DNA of 64,000 nt from contig CAZBIC010000015.1 of assembly GCA_964491875.1 (NCBI GenBank), positions 1 through 64,000 of the forward strand, given 5' to 3'. Both the position numbers and the translations under genes were made by a program. The stretch is from JADJPG01 sp964491875. Its GTDB lineage: Bacteria; Verrucomicrobiota; Verrucomicrobiia; Limisphaerales; JADJPG01. Numbering within the stretch: position 1 is the first letter of the stretch; the number at the start of each line of letters is the position of its first letter. Under the pieces are notes generated by a model. That model searched no databases, was not told the origin of the DNA, and worked only from the letters and a program-made list of their open reading frames with translations. This document shows, in pieces, positions 16,109 to 23,863 of the stretch.

Positions 16109-16880
16109 GCCGCTCATTCAAGTCCAGGACGCGTGGATGTCCTTCCCCGGGAAGGACGCCAATCCCATCCATGTGCTGGAGCGGGTTAGCTTCCAGGTGC
16201 GGCAGGGAGAGTTTGTCTGCATCGTAGGTCCCTCCGGTTGTGGGAAATCAACTTTGCTGAACATCCTCGGCGGCTTCCTGAAGGAGACGCGCGGTGAAAT
16301 CGCCGTGGAAGGCGGACCGGTGACCGGGCCCGATCCGGGGCGCATCTTTGTGTTTCAGGAGAACGGCGTGTTCCCCTGGCTGACAGTTGAACATAATATC
16401 GGCTTTGGCCTTCTGCAACGGACGGAGGAGGAACGCCAGCGTCGCGTGACGCATTACATCCAGATGGTCGGCCTGACAGGATTTGAGAAATCGTATCCCC
16501 GCGAACTTTCTGGCGGCATGAGACAGCGCGTGGAAATCGCCCGCGCCCTGGCAGCCGAGGCCCGCGTGCTGTTCATGGACGAACCATTCGGGGCGCTGGA
16601 CTTCCTCACGCGACTCAAGATGCGGCAGGATCTCGTGCGCATCTGGCAGGCCGAGCACAAAACAATTCTTTTCGTCACGCATGACATCGAAGAAGCCGTC
16701 CAGCTCGCGGACCGAGTTCTCGTGATGAGCCGGCGGCCGGCCACGATTCAGGAAGAAGTGCTGATTGATCTTCCCCGCCCGCGAGACCTTGATTCACCAG
16801 GCTATCTCGAGGCCCGGGACCGCATCTTCTCGATCATGGGCATGGATGCACACGGCGGCGGATCGGGCACTCCGCGATAG
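16095..16880 (+). CDS. ABC transporter ATP-binding protein, SsuB/TauB/NrtD type
   Basis: The product has 261 residues from the ATG at 16095. It contains Walker A (GPSGCGKST), Q-loop (FVFQENGVFPWLTV), ABC signature (LSGGMRQR), Walker B (ARVLFMDEPFGALD) and the switch His (FVTHDIEEAVQLADRV). The order and spacing match the nitrate/sulfonate/taurine importer family. It overlaps the permease gene and completes a three-gene import operon. A start further upstream at 16074 exists but would add only seven residues before the normal N-terminus. Confidence 0.94.
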   Translation: MDKGKPLIQVQDAWMSFPGKDANPIHVLERVSFQVRQGEFVCIVGPSGCGKSTLLNILGGFLKETRGEIAVEGGPVTGPDPGRIFVFQENGVFPWLTVEHNIGFGLLQRTEEERQRRVTHYIQMVGLTGFEKSYPRELSGGMRQRVEIARALAAEARVLFMDEPFGALDFLTRLKMRQDLVRIWQAEHKTILFVTHDIEEAVQLADRVLVMSRRPATIQEEVLIDLPRPRDLDSPGYLEARDRIFSIMGMDAHGGGSGTPR

Positions 16881-16898
16881 CAATCAATTCGGCACTTT

Positions 16899-17954
16899 GT
16901 GCTGAAGACAGGACTGCTGGGAGATTCAACCATTGACCGGCCCGGCGCCGATCGCTACGAACTCGCCATGCACCATGGACCGGTCACTCCAGAAATCGCG
17001 AAGGGCCTGCTGGCTCTCAAGAAACGGATTCGCGCCGCGAAGATTCCCGCCTCGAAACTCGACGAGTCGATTAACGTGGCGATCTGGAACATTCGCGAGT
17101 TCGGCAAGAAATCGCGCACCGACGCCGCCATCCATTACATCGCGGAGATTCTCGGCCAGTTCGATCTCATCGCGCTCGTCGAGTTGCGCGATGACCTGAC
17201 GGATCTCGAACGGGCGTTGCGGTATCTCGGGCCGAGCTGGGATGTCGTTTACTCGGACTGGATCGATGACGACGGCGGCAACGCCGAGCGCACCGGGTTC
17301 CTCTATGACAAACGCGCCGTGACGTTCAACGGGCTCGCCGCCGAGGTGGATGCGCCGCGCGAGAAGCAGGCGACCGAGTATCTCGCCAAGCAATCGTTCT
17401 GGCGCGCGCCGTATCTCTGCTCGTTCCGCGCGGGCAACTTCGACTTCCTCGCGCTGGCCACGCACACGCGCTGGGGCGACAGCGCGAAGGGTCGGCAGGC
17501 CGAGTTGCAGATGCTGGCCGATTGGATCAAGAAACGGACGGACGCGAAGGCGCTGGAAGACACGGACCTGATCGTGATGGGCGATTTCAACATCCCGAAG
17601 ATCGGCGACAAACTCTTCAACGCACTGACGAGCTGCGGTCTGATGATTCCCGAAGTGCTGCGGGAATTGAAATCAGGCGACCTGGTGGTGGGCGGCAGCA
17701 ATCTCGGCAAGGACGCGCGCTACGATCAGATTCTGCATCTGCCAACGCACGAGAAGCGATTCAGCAACGGCGGCGGGGTGATGGATTTCCTGGGCGAAGG
17801 TGACGCGTTGCTCAAGGCGCTGTTCCCCGGCGCGAATTTCACCCGCGAACAATCGACTTACCAGCTCTCGGATCATTTCCCGGTGTGGGTGCAGATCAAG
17901 ACGGACATCGAAGGCGATCGCCTCACGCAGATCGTGCAGAACAGCAAAAAGTAA
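16899..17954 (+). CDS. Endonuclease/exonuclease/phosphatase family protein
   Basis: The product has 351 residues from a GTG at 16899; an ATG at 16968 is an alternative start. It shows the EEP fold motifs: NVAIWNIREFG, LIALVELRDD (metal-binding Glu), the long strand block FDFLALATHTRWGD, LIVMGDFNIPK (DxN) and the final QLSDHFPVWVQI (SDH catalytic pair). This superfamily includes DNase I, AP endonucleases and phosphoesterases, so the substrate is uncertain. No signal peptide is visible, which suggests a cytoplasmic enzyme. It follows the ABC importer by 18 nt and may be cotranscribed. Confidence 0.85.
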   Translation: MLKTGLLGDSTIDRPGADRYELAMHHGPVTPEIAKGLLALKKRIRAAKIPASKLDESINVAIWNIREFGKKSRTDAAIHYIAEILGQFDLIALVELRDDLTDLERALRYLGPSWDVVYSDWIDDDGGNAERTGFLYDKRAVTFNGLAAEVDAPREKQATEYLAKQSFWRAPYLCSFRAGNFDFLALATHTRWGDSAKGRQAELQMLADWIKKRTDAKALEDTDLIVMGDFNIPKIGDKLFNALTSCGLMIPEVLRELKSGDLVVGGSNLGKDARYDQILHLPTHEKRFSNGGGVMDFLGEGDALLKALFPGANFTREQSTYQLSDHFPVWVQIKTDIEGDRLTQIVQNSKK

Positions 17955-17989
17955 GCGGACGCTTCTCAACGTCATCCGCGCGCATCAGG

Positions 17990-19633
17990 TCAGTCCATCG
18001 GCGACCACTTCGCACGTCCCGCGGCAGCGCGGAATACCAGGTAGAGCGCGGCCACCGCGACGGTTTCGCCGACGAGGAACAGCACAAACCATCCACCCGA
18101 CCAAGCCCAGATGGAGAGCCCCGTCAGCGCGGCCGCCGCGACGAGAAACAGGATCATGTGCAAGCCGCGTCCCGCTGACTTCGCTTCGTCAGCCGGCTGA
18201 CTGAAGGGAATGGCCGTGCCGTTCAAGCAGGGAACAATGAGGCAAAGCGGCATCGCAATCACGCCGGGCAGCAATAGCGCAAGGTGGGAGAACGAACCGC
18301 TCGCCACCCAGGTCAGCGTCGCGTAGAGCAACATGACCGGCACGGTGAGCAACAGCAGCACGGCGCGACGCAGCCCGCGATTGAGCGGCGCGGGGCCCGG
18401 CAGAGGCGCGGTGCGAAAGACGTCGGCTGCCTGCCATTGTTGCGAGTATTGGAGCAGGCTGATCCCAAGCAACGGCACGAGCCCGATGTAGGTTCCCGAA
18501 AACGCCGCTCCGAAGCTTCCCGCGTCTCCTTTTGTCCCGCGAACCAAGAATATCAACGGCATGACCAGCATCGGAGCGAGCCCGGGATACACGCGCAGTT
18601 TCACATCGCGATCCCGGACGAGATAAGCGGCCACGAGGACGAATGTGGCGCGGGAAACGGAGTCCTTCAGCCACCAGCTGAGCGGCGGCATCTGGCTCAA
18701 CCGATCGAGCCAGCGGCGATTCGCGCGCGGACGTTCGGGAGGGCCGGACATTTCGTTGAGCCGCTGGAGGCCGGCACCGTAGTCATTGGCCAGTCGCCCG
18801 AATGCCGTCCACAAGACCAGTGCCGTCGCCACGACGCCAGTCGCCGCGAGCGCCCAAGCGATGCCGGAACTTCGTCCCATGAAGGCGATATCGAATCCCG
18901 CAAACCACGCCGGCGGCAACGCCCATACCCACCACGTCTCCGGGCTGATGGCCAGCTGACCGCGCAGTCGCATCATCACCTGCGGCACCAGTTGACCGGC
19001 CATCACCATGCCAATGGCCATCACCACCTGCGCAGTGGTCATCAAGGCATCCAGCCGTTCGCGACCGAACCAGCGCAGGCAGAGCTGATAAACGAGCACC
19101 ACAGAACCAGTGCAGAACAACGCCAGCAGCACCGTGGAGAACAGGTGCGCCACGACGAACATCAGGCCACCGTCCCGCATCAGTGATCCTGCGATGATGC
19201 CCGCCAGATTGAAGGCGCAGGCGAGCCAGAGGGACACTTGCACCAGCACGCCGATCTTCGCCCAGAGCAGACTGCGGGGCGTCACGGGGCGATGCATCAA
19301 GATGTCCGCCTCCTCTTTGTTGAAGAGAACTTCGCCCGAGGACGACGCGACGAACATACCGACAAACATCAGCGTCATCGCGTGCAGATAAGCAGACAGC
19401 GCAAACAAGGGCTGTCCTAGGAACGTCAGCGCCAGGCAACCGAACAACGCGTACAAAACCAGCGTGGTGGCCAGCTTGGAGCCGACGGATTTCGGCGCCT
19501 TCTCCTTCTTCAATCCGCGCGCTCCCCTGCCCCGCAGGAACAGGGTAAGGAAGAGGCGTCGCAGCGTTTGCTCCGGCGACGGCGGGGGCGACGCAGGAGG
19601 CAGCGGCGGTGGCACGACAGGCGATTCGCTCAT
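17990..19633 (-). CDS. ABC-2 type exporter, membrane subunit
   Basis: The 547-residue product starts with a Pro-rich cytoplasmic N-terminus (MSESPVVPPPLPPASPPPSP) and then shows roughly 10-12 hydrophobic segments, including VLYALFGCLALTFLGQPLFAL, ALMTTAQVVMAIGMVMAGQL and the late MILFLVAAAALTGLSIWAWS. A long soluble stretch (around residues 285-330) divides the membrane domain. It resembles large ABC-2 permeases of exporters; the cargo is not evident. Its start overlaps the stop of the ATPase gene by 4 nt (ATGA), so the two form an operon in the order ATPase then permease. Confidence 0.82.
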   Translation of the reverse strand: MSESPVVPPPLPPASPPPSPEQTLRRLFLTLFLRGRGARGLKKEKAPKSVGSKLATTLVLYALFGCLALTFLGQPLFALSAYLHAMTLMFVGMFVASSSGEVLFNKEEADILMHRPVTPRSLLWAKIGVLVQVSLWLACAFNLAGIIAGSLMRDGGLMFVVAHLFSTVLLALFCTGSVVLVYQLCLRWFGRERLDALMTTAQVVMAIGMVMAGQLVPQVMMRLRGQLAISPETWWVWALPPAWFAGFDIAFMGRSSGIAWALAATGVVATALVLWTAFGRLANDYGAGLQRLNEMSGPPERPRANRRWLDRLSQMPPLSWWLKDSVSRATFVLVAAYLVRDRDVKLRVYPGLAPMLVMPLIFLVRGTKGDAGSFGAAFSGTYIGLVPLLGISLLQYSQQWQAADVFRTAPLPGPAPLNRGLRRAVLLLLTVPVMLLYATLTWVASGSFSHLALLLPGVIAMPLCLIVPCLNGTAIPFSQPADEAKSAGRGLHMILFLVAAAALTGLSIWAWSGGWFVLFLVGETVAVAALYLVFRAAAGRAKWSPMD

Positions 19634-20400
19634 GACCGGAAGGTTTTGGCGAAATCCTCGGCGCGACGCTCCAGCTCCGAGCCGCCGGTGAGCTGGGTGA
19701 AGAGCCTTTCGAGTGTTCCGGATTGGTGCGAGGCGACGAGTTCATCGGGCTTGCCATCGACGAGCATCCGACCCTTGTCGATGATGATGACGCGATCGCA
19801 CACGCGCTCGACGACGTCGAGGATGTGCGAGCTGTAGACGATGGTCTTGCCTTCGCGCGCGAGCGTTTGAATGAGCGTCTTGAATCCCACCGCGGCATTA
19901 GCGTCGAGCCCGTCCAGCGGCTCATCGAAGAAGACGACCGGCGGGTTGTGCAGGAGTGCAGCGGTAATGACGACCTTGCGCCGCATGCCTTTCGAATACG
20001 CACCGAGCAGCTTGTCCGTCAGCGTTTCGAAACTAAGATCGAAGAAGGCGATGAATTGCCGGATGCGTTCGCGGGCGGATTCGGAGGGGATCGCGTAAAG
20101 CGCCGCAACCATTTCGAGGTACTCGAGCCCGGTCAGCGATTCGAAGACCGCTCCGGACTCCGGCACGAAGCCGATCTTGCGTTTCACCTCCAGCGTGTCG
20201 CGTCGCAGATCGAGACCACAAATCGTTGCCGTGCCGTCGGTTGGCCCGATCATGCCCGTGAGCATCTTCAACGTCGTGGATTTGCCGGCGCCGTTCGGCC
20301 CGAGGAACCCAACGATCTGTCCGCCGGGAATTTCGAACGACAACGAATCGACAGCCGTCTGGGAACCAAAGCGTTTGGTCAGTTGGTGGAGGGAGATCAT
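19630..20400 (-). CDS. ABC-2 type exporter, ATP-binding subunit
   Basis: The 256-residue product carries Walker A (GPNGAGKST), the Q-loop, an ABC signature variant (YSKGMRRKV), Walker B (PPVVFFDEPLDGLD) and the switch His (YSSHILDVVERVCD). The pattern matches the CcmA/NatA-type ATPases of ABC-2 exporters. The GPNGAGKST form and the late LTGG.. region fit export rather than import. It is coupled to the downstream membrane subunit. The gene is divergent from the signalling locus, with 217 nt between them. Confidence 0.92.
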   Translation of the reverse strand: MISLHQLTKRFGSQTAVDSLSFEIPGGQIVGFLGPNGAGKSTTLKMLTGMIGPTDGTATICGLDLRRDTLEVKRKIGFVPESGAVFESLTGLEYLEMVAALYAIPSESARERIRQFIAFFDLSFETLTDKLLGAYSKGMRRKVVITAALLHNPPVVFFDEPLDGLDANAAVGFKTLIQTLAREGKTIVYSSHILDVVERVCDRVIIIDKGRMLVDGKPDELVASHQSGTLERLFTQLTGGSELERRAEDFAKTFRS

Positions 20401-20617
20401 CGCTGGGAATGGCTGATACCATGCGCATCCGGATCACGCGATGAAAAATCCCGCTCCCCAAGCAGGCGATACCTGCCTCAAAGACCACTCATTAGAGGTC
20501 CGGGACGAATCATTCAGCTAAAGTTGGTGGCACGACGTCCGGGGCGATCCCCGCCGAATGTTACTTGTAGTCTATTGCATGTCGACCGACGCGCACTACG
20601 CTGTTTGTTTAGTGAGT
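20401..20617. promoter_or_regulatory. Divergent intergenic region, exporter and signalling locus
   Basis: This 217-nt stretch lies between the starts of the exporter ATPase (minus) and the XRE-receiver gene (plus) and should hold both promoters. An ATG at 20579 in the XRE frame would shorten it. No clear operator dyad was identified by eye. Confidence 0.35.
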
Positions 20618-21301
20618 ATGGAACAAAGGAATATCGCCGAGCGATTTGGTGCATCAGTCAGACGGTTCCGGTTTAATTTGGGCATTTCCCAGGAGGAATT
20701 GGCCGAACGCGCCAACCTGCACCGGACTTATATCGCGGGGATCGAAGGCGGGGCGCGCAACCTCACGTTGAAGAGCATAGATAAGCTGGCCCGCGCGCTT
20801 CAGGTCTCCATTGCCACCCTCCTGCTCAGCAGCAACCAGCTCGGTGAGATTCTGCTCGTGGAGGACAACCCCGACGATGTAGACCTGACCTTGCAGGCCT
20901 TCAAGAAGGCGAAGCTGACGAATCCGGTCCAAATCGTCGGCGATGGCGCTGAAGCTCTGGATTACCTCTTTTGCACCGGGCACTTCACCGGCCGACGCAT
21001 TGAAGATCGTCCTCATTTGGTGCTCTTGGATTTGGAACTACCCAAGATTGGCGGACTGGAAGTGTTGCGCCGTATCAAGACCGACGAACGGACGCGGTCC
21101 ATTCCCGTGGCCGTACTGACCGCGTCCACCGACGACCAGAAACTCACTGAGTGCGAGCGGGCTGGAGCGCATACCTACATCGTCAAGCCAGTGGATTTCC
21201 ACGGCTTGAGTCAAGCGACGCGCAGGCTGAATCTCGGCTGGGCGTTGCTGGAAACATCCGAGGCTCCACTCCGCGACGGTCGCGAAAACCCAACCAGTTG
21301 A
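20618..21301 (+). CDS. XRE-type HTH fused to a response-regulator receiver domain
   Basis: From the ATG at 20618 the product has 227 residues; an in-frame ATG at 20579 would add 13. Residues ~1-65 are a Cro/C1-type helix-turn-helix (ERFGASVRRFRFNLGISQEELAERANLHRTYIAGIEGGARN). Residues ~70-205 are a receiver of the Rcp1 type with acidic pocket EDNPDDVD, phospho-acceptor Asp in LVLLDLELPKIGG, and the Lys in YIVKPVDF. The order is DNA-binding domain first, receiver second, the reverse of most response regulators. It heads a six-gene cluster and is 39 nt upstream of a histidine kinase, so it is a plausible output or autoregulator of the locus. Confidence 0.85.
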   Translation: MEQRNIAERFGASVRRFRFNLGISQEELAERANLHRTYIAGIEGGARNLTLKSIDKLARALQVSIATLLLSSNQLGEILLVEDNPDDVDLTLQAFKKAKLTNPVQIVGDGAEALDYLFCTGHFTGRRIEDRPHLVLLDLELPKIGGLEVLRRIKTDERTRSIPVAVLTASTDDQKLTECERAGAHTYIVKPVDFHGLSQATRRLNLGWALLETSEAPLRDGRENPTS

Positions 21302-21339
21302 TTTCAGTCTAGGCATCCAAATCGGTCAGCGAGCGGGAA

Positions 21340-22872
21340 GTGGAAAGCGAACAGCCTATGCAACCCGAACAACAGTTGAAAGCCTCGCTCAAGGAGATCG
21401 GCGACCTCAAGGCCGCCTTGGACGAGCATGCCATCGTCGCCATCACCGATCCGCGGGGGAGGATCACCTACGTGAACGACAAGTTCTGCGCGATCTCGCA
21501 GTATCCGCGCGACGAACTCATCGGGCAGGACCATCGCGTCATCAATTCCGGTCACCACCCGAAGGAGTTCATCCAGGATCTGTGGTCTACCATTGGGCGC
21601 GGCAAAGTTTGGAAGGGCGAAATCAAGAACAGGGCCAAGGACGGATCGTTCTACTGGGTGGATACCACGATCGTCCCCTTCCTCAACGATGACGGCAAAC
21701 CGCGACAGTACGTCGCCATCCGCGCCGACATCACCGAGCGCAAGCGCACAGAAGACCAGCTCCGGGCCTCGTTCAAGGAAATCAACGATCTGAAGGCTGC
21801 GTTGGACGAGCACGCGATCGTGGCCATCACCGATCCTCAGGGGAAGATCACTTATGTGAACGACAAGTTTTGCGCGATCTCCAAATACTCACGCAGCGAA
21901 CTGATTGGGCAGGATCATCGCGTCATCAATTCCGCCCATCACCCGAAGGAATTCATCCAGGGTTTGTGGTCTACCATTGGCCGCGGCAAAGTTTGGAAGG
22001 GCGAAATCAAGAACAGGGCCAAGGACGGATCGTTCTACTGGGTGGATACCACGATCGTCCCCTTCCTCAACGATGACGGCAAACCGCGACAGTACGTCGC
22101 CATCCGCGCGGACATCACGGAACGCAAGAAAGCGGAGGAAAAGGTTCTCCAGCTAAACGCCCAACTGGAACAGCGCGTGGCCGAAAGGACAGCCGAGCTG
22201 GAAGCTTTCTCCTACTCCATCTCTCACGATCTCCGCGCGCCATTGCGAGCCATGGGCGGCTTCGCGCGGATGTTGCAGGAGGATTTCGGCGCGGAGCTTC
22301 CTCCGGAAGCCAGCCGGCTGCTGGAGCGCATCCACGTCAACGCGATGAAGATGGGACTGCTCATCGACGGCCTGCTGGCCTTCTCGCGGTTGAGCCGGCA
22401 GCCGCTGAACAAGAGCAAAATCTCGCCGGGGGCGGTGGTAAACCGTGTGCTGGAGGAGCTGCAGAGCGAGACCGAAGGACGGAACGTGAAAATCACCGTT
22501 GGCAACCTGCCCGCCTGCCAGGCGGACGCAACCCTGCTCCACCAAGTTTTCATGAACCTGATTTCAAATGCCTTGAAATACTCGCGGCGGCGGGACCCGG
22601 CGATCATCGAGATCGGGTCCGGCGAAGAAAACGGGCACTGCGTCTACTCCATCAAGGACAACGGCGCCGGGTTCGAAATGAAGTACGCGCACAATCTCTT
22701 CGGCGTGTTCCAGCGTCTGCACCGGGCGGAACAATTCGAAGGCACGGGCGTGGGTCTGGCGATCGTGCGTCGCATCATTCATCGACACGGCGGCCGCATC
22801 TGGGCGGTGGCCGAGCCGGAAAAGGGCGCCACTTTCCACTTTACCCTGGAAGGCGAGAACAACCATGTCTAA
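21340..22872 (+). CDS. PAS-PAS sensor histidine kinase with duplicated PAS domains
   Basis: The product has 510 residues from a GTG at 21340; an ATG at 21358 is an alternative. Residues ~20-145 and ~148-272 are two almost identical PAS+PAC domains (ITYVNDKFCAIS.., GRGKVWKGEIKNRAKDGSFY). A coiled coil (QLNAQLEQRVAERTAELEAF) leads to HisKA with the H-box SYSISHDLRAPLRAMG, then HATPase_c with N-box NLISNALKYS, NGAGF and the GTGVGLAIVRRIIHRHGG lid. No membrane segment is present, so it should be cytoplasmic. The kinase core resembles those paired with Rcp1-like receivers. The next gene starts 8 nt before its stop. Confidence 0.92.
   Translation: MESEQPMQPEQQLKASLKEIGDLKAALDEHAIVAITDPRGRITYVNDKFCAISQYPRDELIGQDHRVINSGHHPKEFIQDLWSTIGRGKVWKGEIKNRAKDGSFYWVDTTIVPFLNDDGKPRQYVAIRADITERKRTEDQLRASFKEINDLKAALDEHAIVAITDPQGKITYVNDKFCAISKYSRSELIGQDHRVINSAHHPKEFIQGLWSTIGRGKVWKGEIKNRAKDGSFYWVDTTIVPFLNDDGKPRQYVAIRADITERKKAEEKVLQLNAQLEQRVAERTAELEAFSYSISHDLRAPLRAMGGFARMLQEDFGAELPPEASRLLERIHVNAMKMGLLIDGLLAFSRLSRQPLNKSKISPGAVVNRVLEELQSETEGRNVKITVGNLPACQADATLLHQVFMNLISNALKYSRRRDPAIIEIGSGEENGHCVYSIKDNGAGFEMKYAHNLFGVFQRLHRAEQFEGTGVGLAIVRRIIHRHGGRIWAVAEPEKGATFHFTLEGENNHV
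21598..22109 (+). repeat. Direct repeat encoding two PAS domains (two 128-nt identical copies)
   Basis: Bases 21598-21725 and 21982-22109 are identical over 128 nt, with a period of 384 nt (128 codons), and the flanking parts of the repeat are also highly similar. They encode the second half of each PAS domain in the histidine kinase. The lack of synonymous drift suggests recent duplication or gene conversion. Confidence 0.9.
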
Positions 22873-23308
22873 CGAGGCAGTCGAAATCTTGCTGGTCGAG
22901 GACAGCCCCGACGACGTGGCGTTCCTGGTCCGCACGTTCAACAAAGCCAACCTCACGGCCCGCCTCCACGTGGTCGCCGATGGCAAGGAGGCGCTGGATT
23001 ACATCTTCTGCACTGGCGACTACGCGACTCGCAACAACGGCAACCAGCCCAAGGTCATCTTCCTCGACATGAAAATGCCGAAGGTGGGAGGGCTGGAGGT
23101 GCTGCGACGTTTGAAATCGGACCCCACCACCCAGTCCATCCCAGTCGTTGCCTTGAGCTCCTCCAACGAGGAACGCGACTTAATCGAGAGTTACCGGTGT
23201 GGAGTGAACAGCTACATCGTAAAGCCGATGGACTTCGACCAATTCGCCAAGACGATCCGGTTGATGGGGCAATACTGGCTCGAGCTCAATCAGACGCCCA
23301 AACTCTGA
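22865..23308 (+). CDS. Rcp1-like single-domain response regulator
   Basis: The 147-residue product consists of one receiver domain: acidic pair in LLVEDSPDDVAF, phospho-acceptor Asp in VIFLDMKMPKVGG, Ser in VALSSSNEE and Lys in YIVKPMDF. The insertion between beta-2 and beta-3 (DYIFCTGDYATRNNGNQPK) is typical of Rcp1-type regulators that pair with bacteriophytochrome-like kinases. There is no output domain, so it probably works as a phosphorelay intermediate. It overlaps the upstream kinase gene by 8 nt and is followed by another receiver 3 nt later. Confidence 0.93.
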   Translation: MSNEAVEILLVEDSPDDVAFLVRTFNKANLTARLHVVADGKEALDYIFCTGDYATRNNGNQPKVIFLDMKMPKVGGLEVLRRLKSDPTTQSIPVVALSSSNEERDLIESYRCGVNSYIVKPMDFDQFAKTIRLMGQYWLELNQTPKL

Positions 23309-23311
23309 CTT

Positions 23312-23863
23312 ATGGCCAAGCCCATCAAGCTGTTGCTGGTCGAAGATTCGCCAGACGACGCGGACCTGCTCCTGGCCGAGTTGCGCCGGGCCGGATTCGC
23401 CCCGGAGTGGAAGCGCGTGGACACCGAGCCGGATTACCTGGCGGAGATTGAGAATCGCCCCGACGTCATCCTTTCCGACTACTCCATGCCCCAGTTCAGC
23501 GGATTGCAGGCGGTGAAGCTCCTGCGCGAACGCGGGCTGGACATTCCATTCATCCTGATCTCCGGAACAGTGGGCGAGGACACCGCCGTCGAAGCCATGA
23601 AACACGGCGCGTCAGACTATTTGCTCAAGGACAGAATCGTACGCTTGGGAAACTCGATTAACCAGGCGCTGGCGCAAAAGCGCCTGCGGGATGCAGGCAA
23701 ACGAGCGGACGACGAGATCCTGGAACAACTGCACGAGCTACGTCGCTGGCACGAGGCCACCCTCGGCCGCGAGGACCGCATCCTGGAACTGAAACGCGAG
23801 GTCAACGAACTGCTCGCCCAGCAGAATCAGCCGCCGCGCTACACCAGCATCAAATCGTCATGA
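23312..23863 (+). CDS. Response regulator with C-terminal coiled-coil extension
   Basis: The 183-residue product has a receiver domain (LLVEDSPDDADLL, Asp in VILSDYSMPQFSG, Ser/Thr in LISGTVGED, Lys in DYLLKDRI) followed by about 60 charged residues (KRADDEILEQLHELRRWHEATLGREDRILELKREVNELLAQ) predicted to form a coiled coil. Such tails often mediate dimerisation or contact with the partner kinase. No DNA-binding domain is present. The stop codon overlaps the start of the next kinase gene (ATGA). Confidence 0.9.
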   Translation: MAKPIKLLLVEDSPDDADLLLAELRRAGFAPEWKRVDTEPDYLAEIENRPDVILSDYSMPQFSGLQAVKLLRERGLDIPFILISGTVGEDTAVEAMKHGASDYLLKDRIVRLGNSINQALAQKRLRDAGKRADDEILEQLHELRRWHEATLGREDRILELKREVNELLAQQNQPPRYTSIKSS

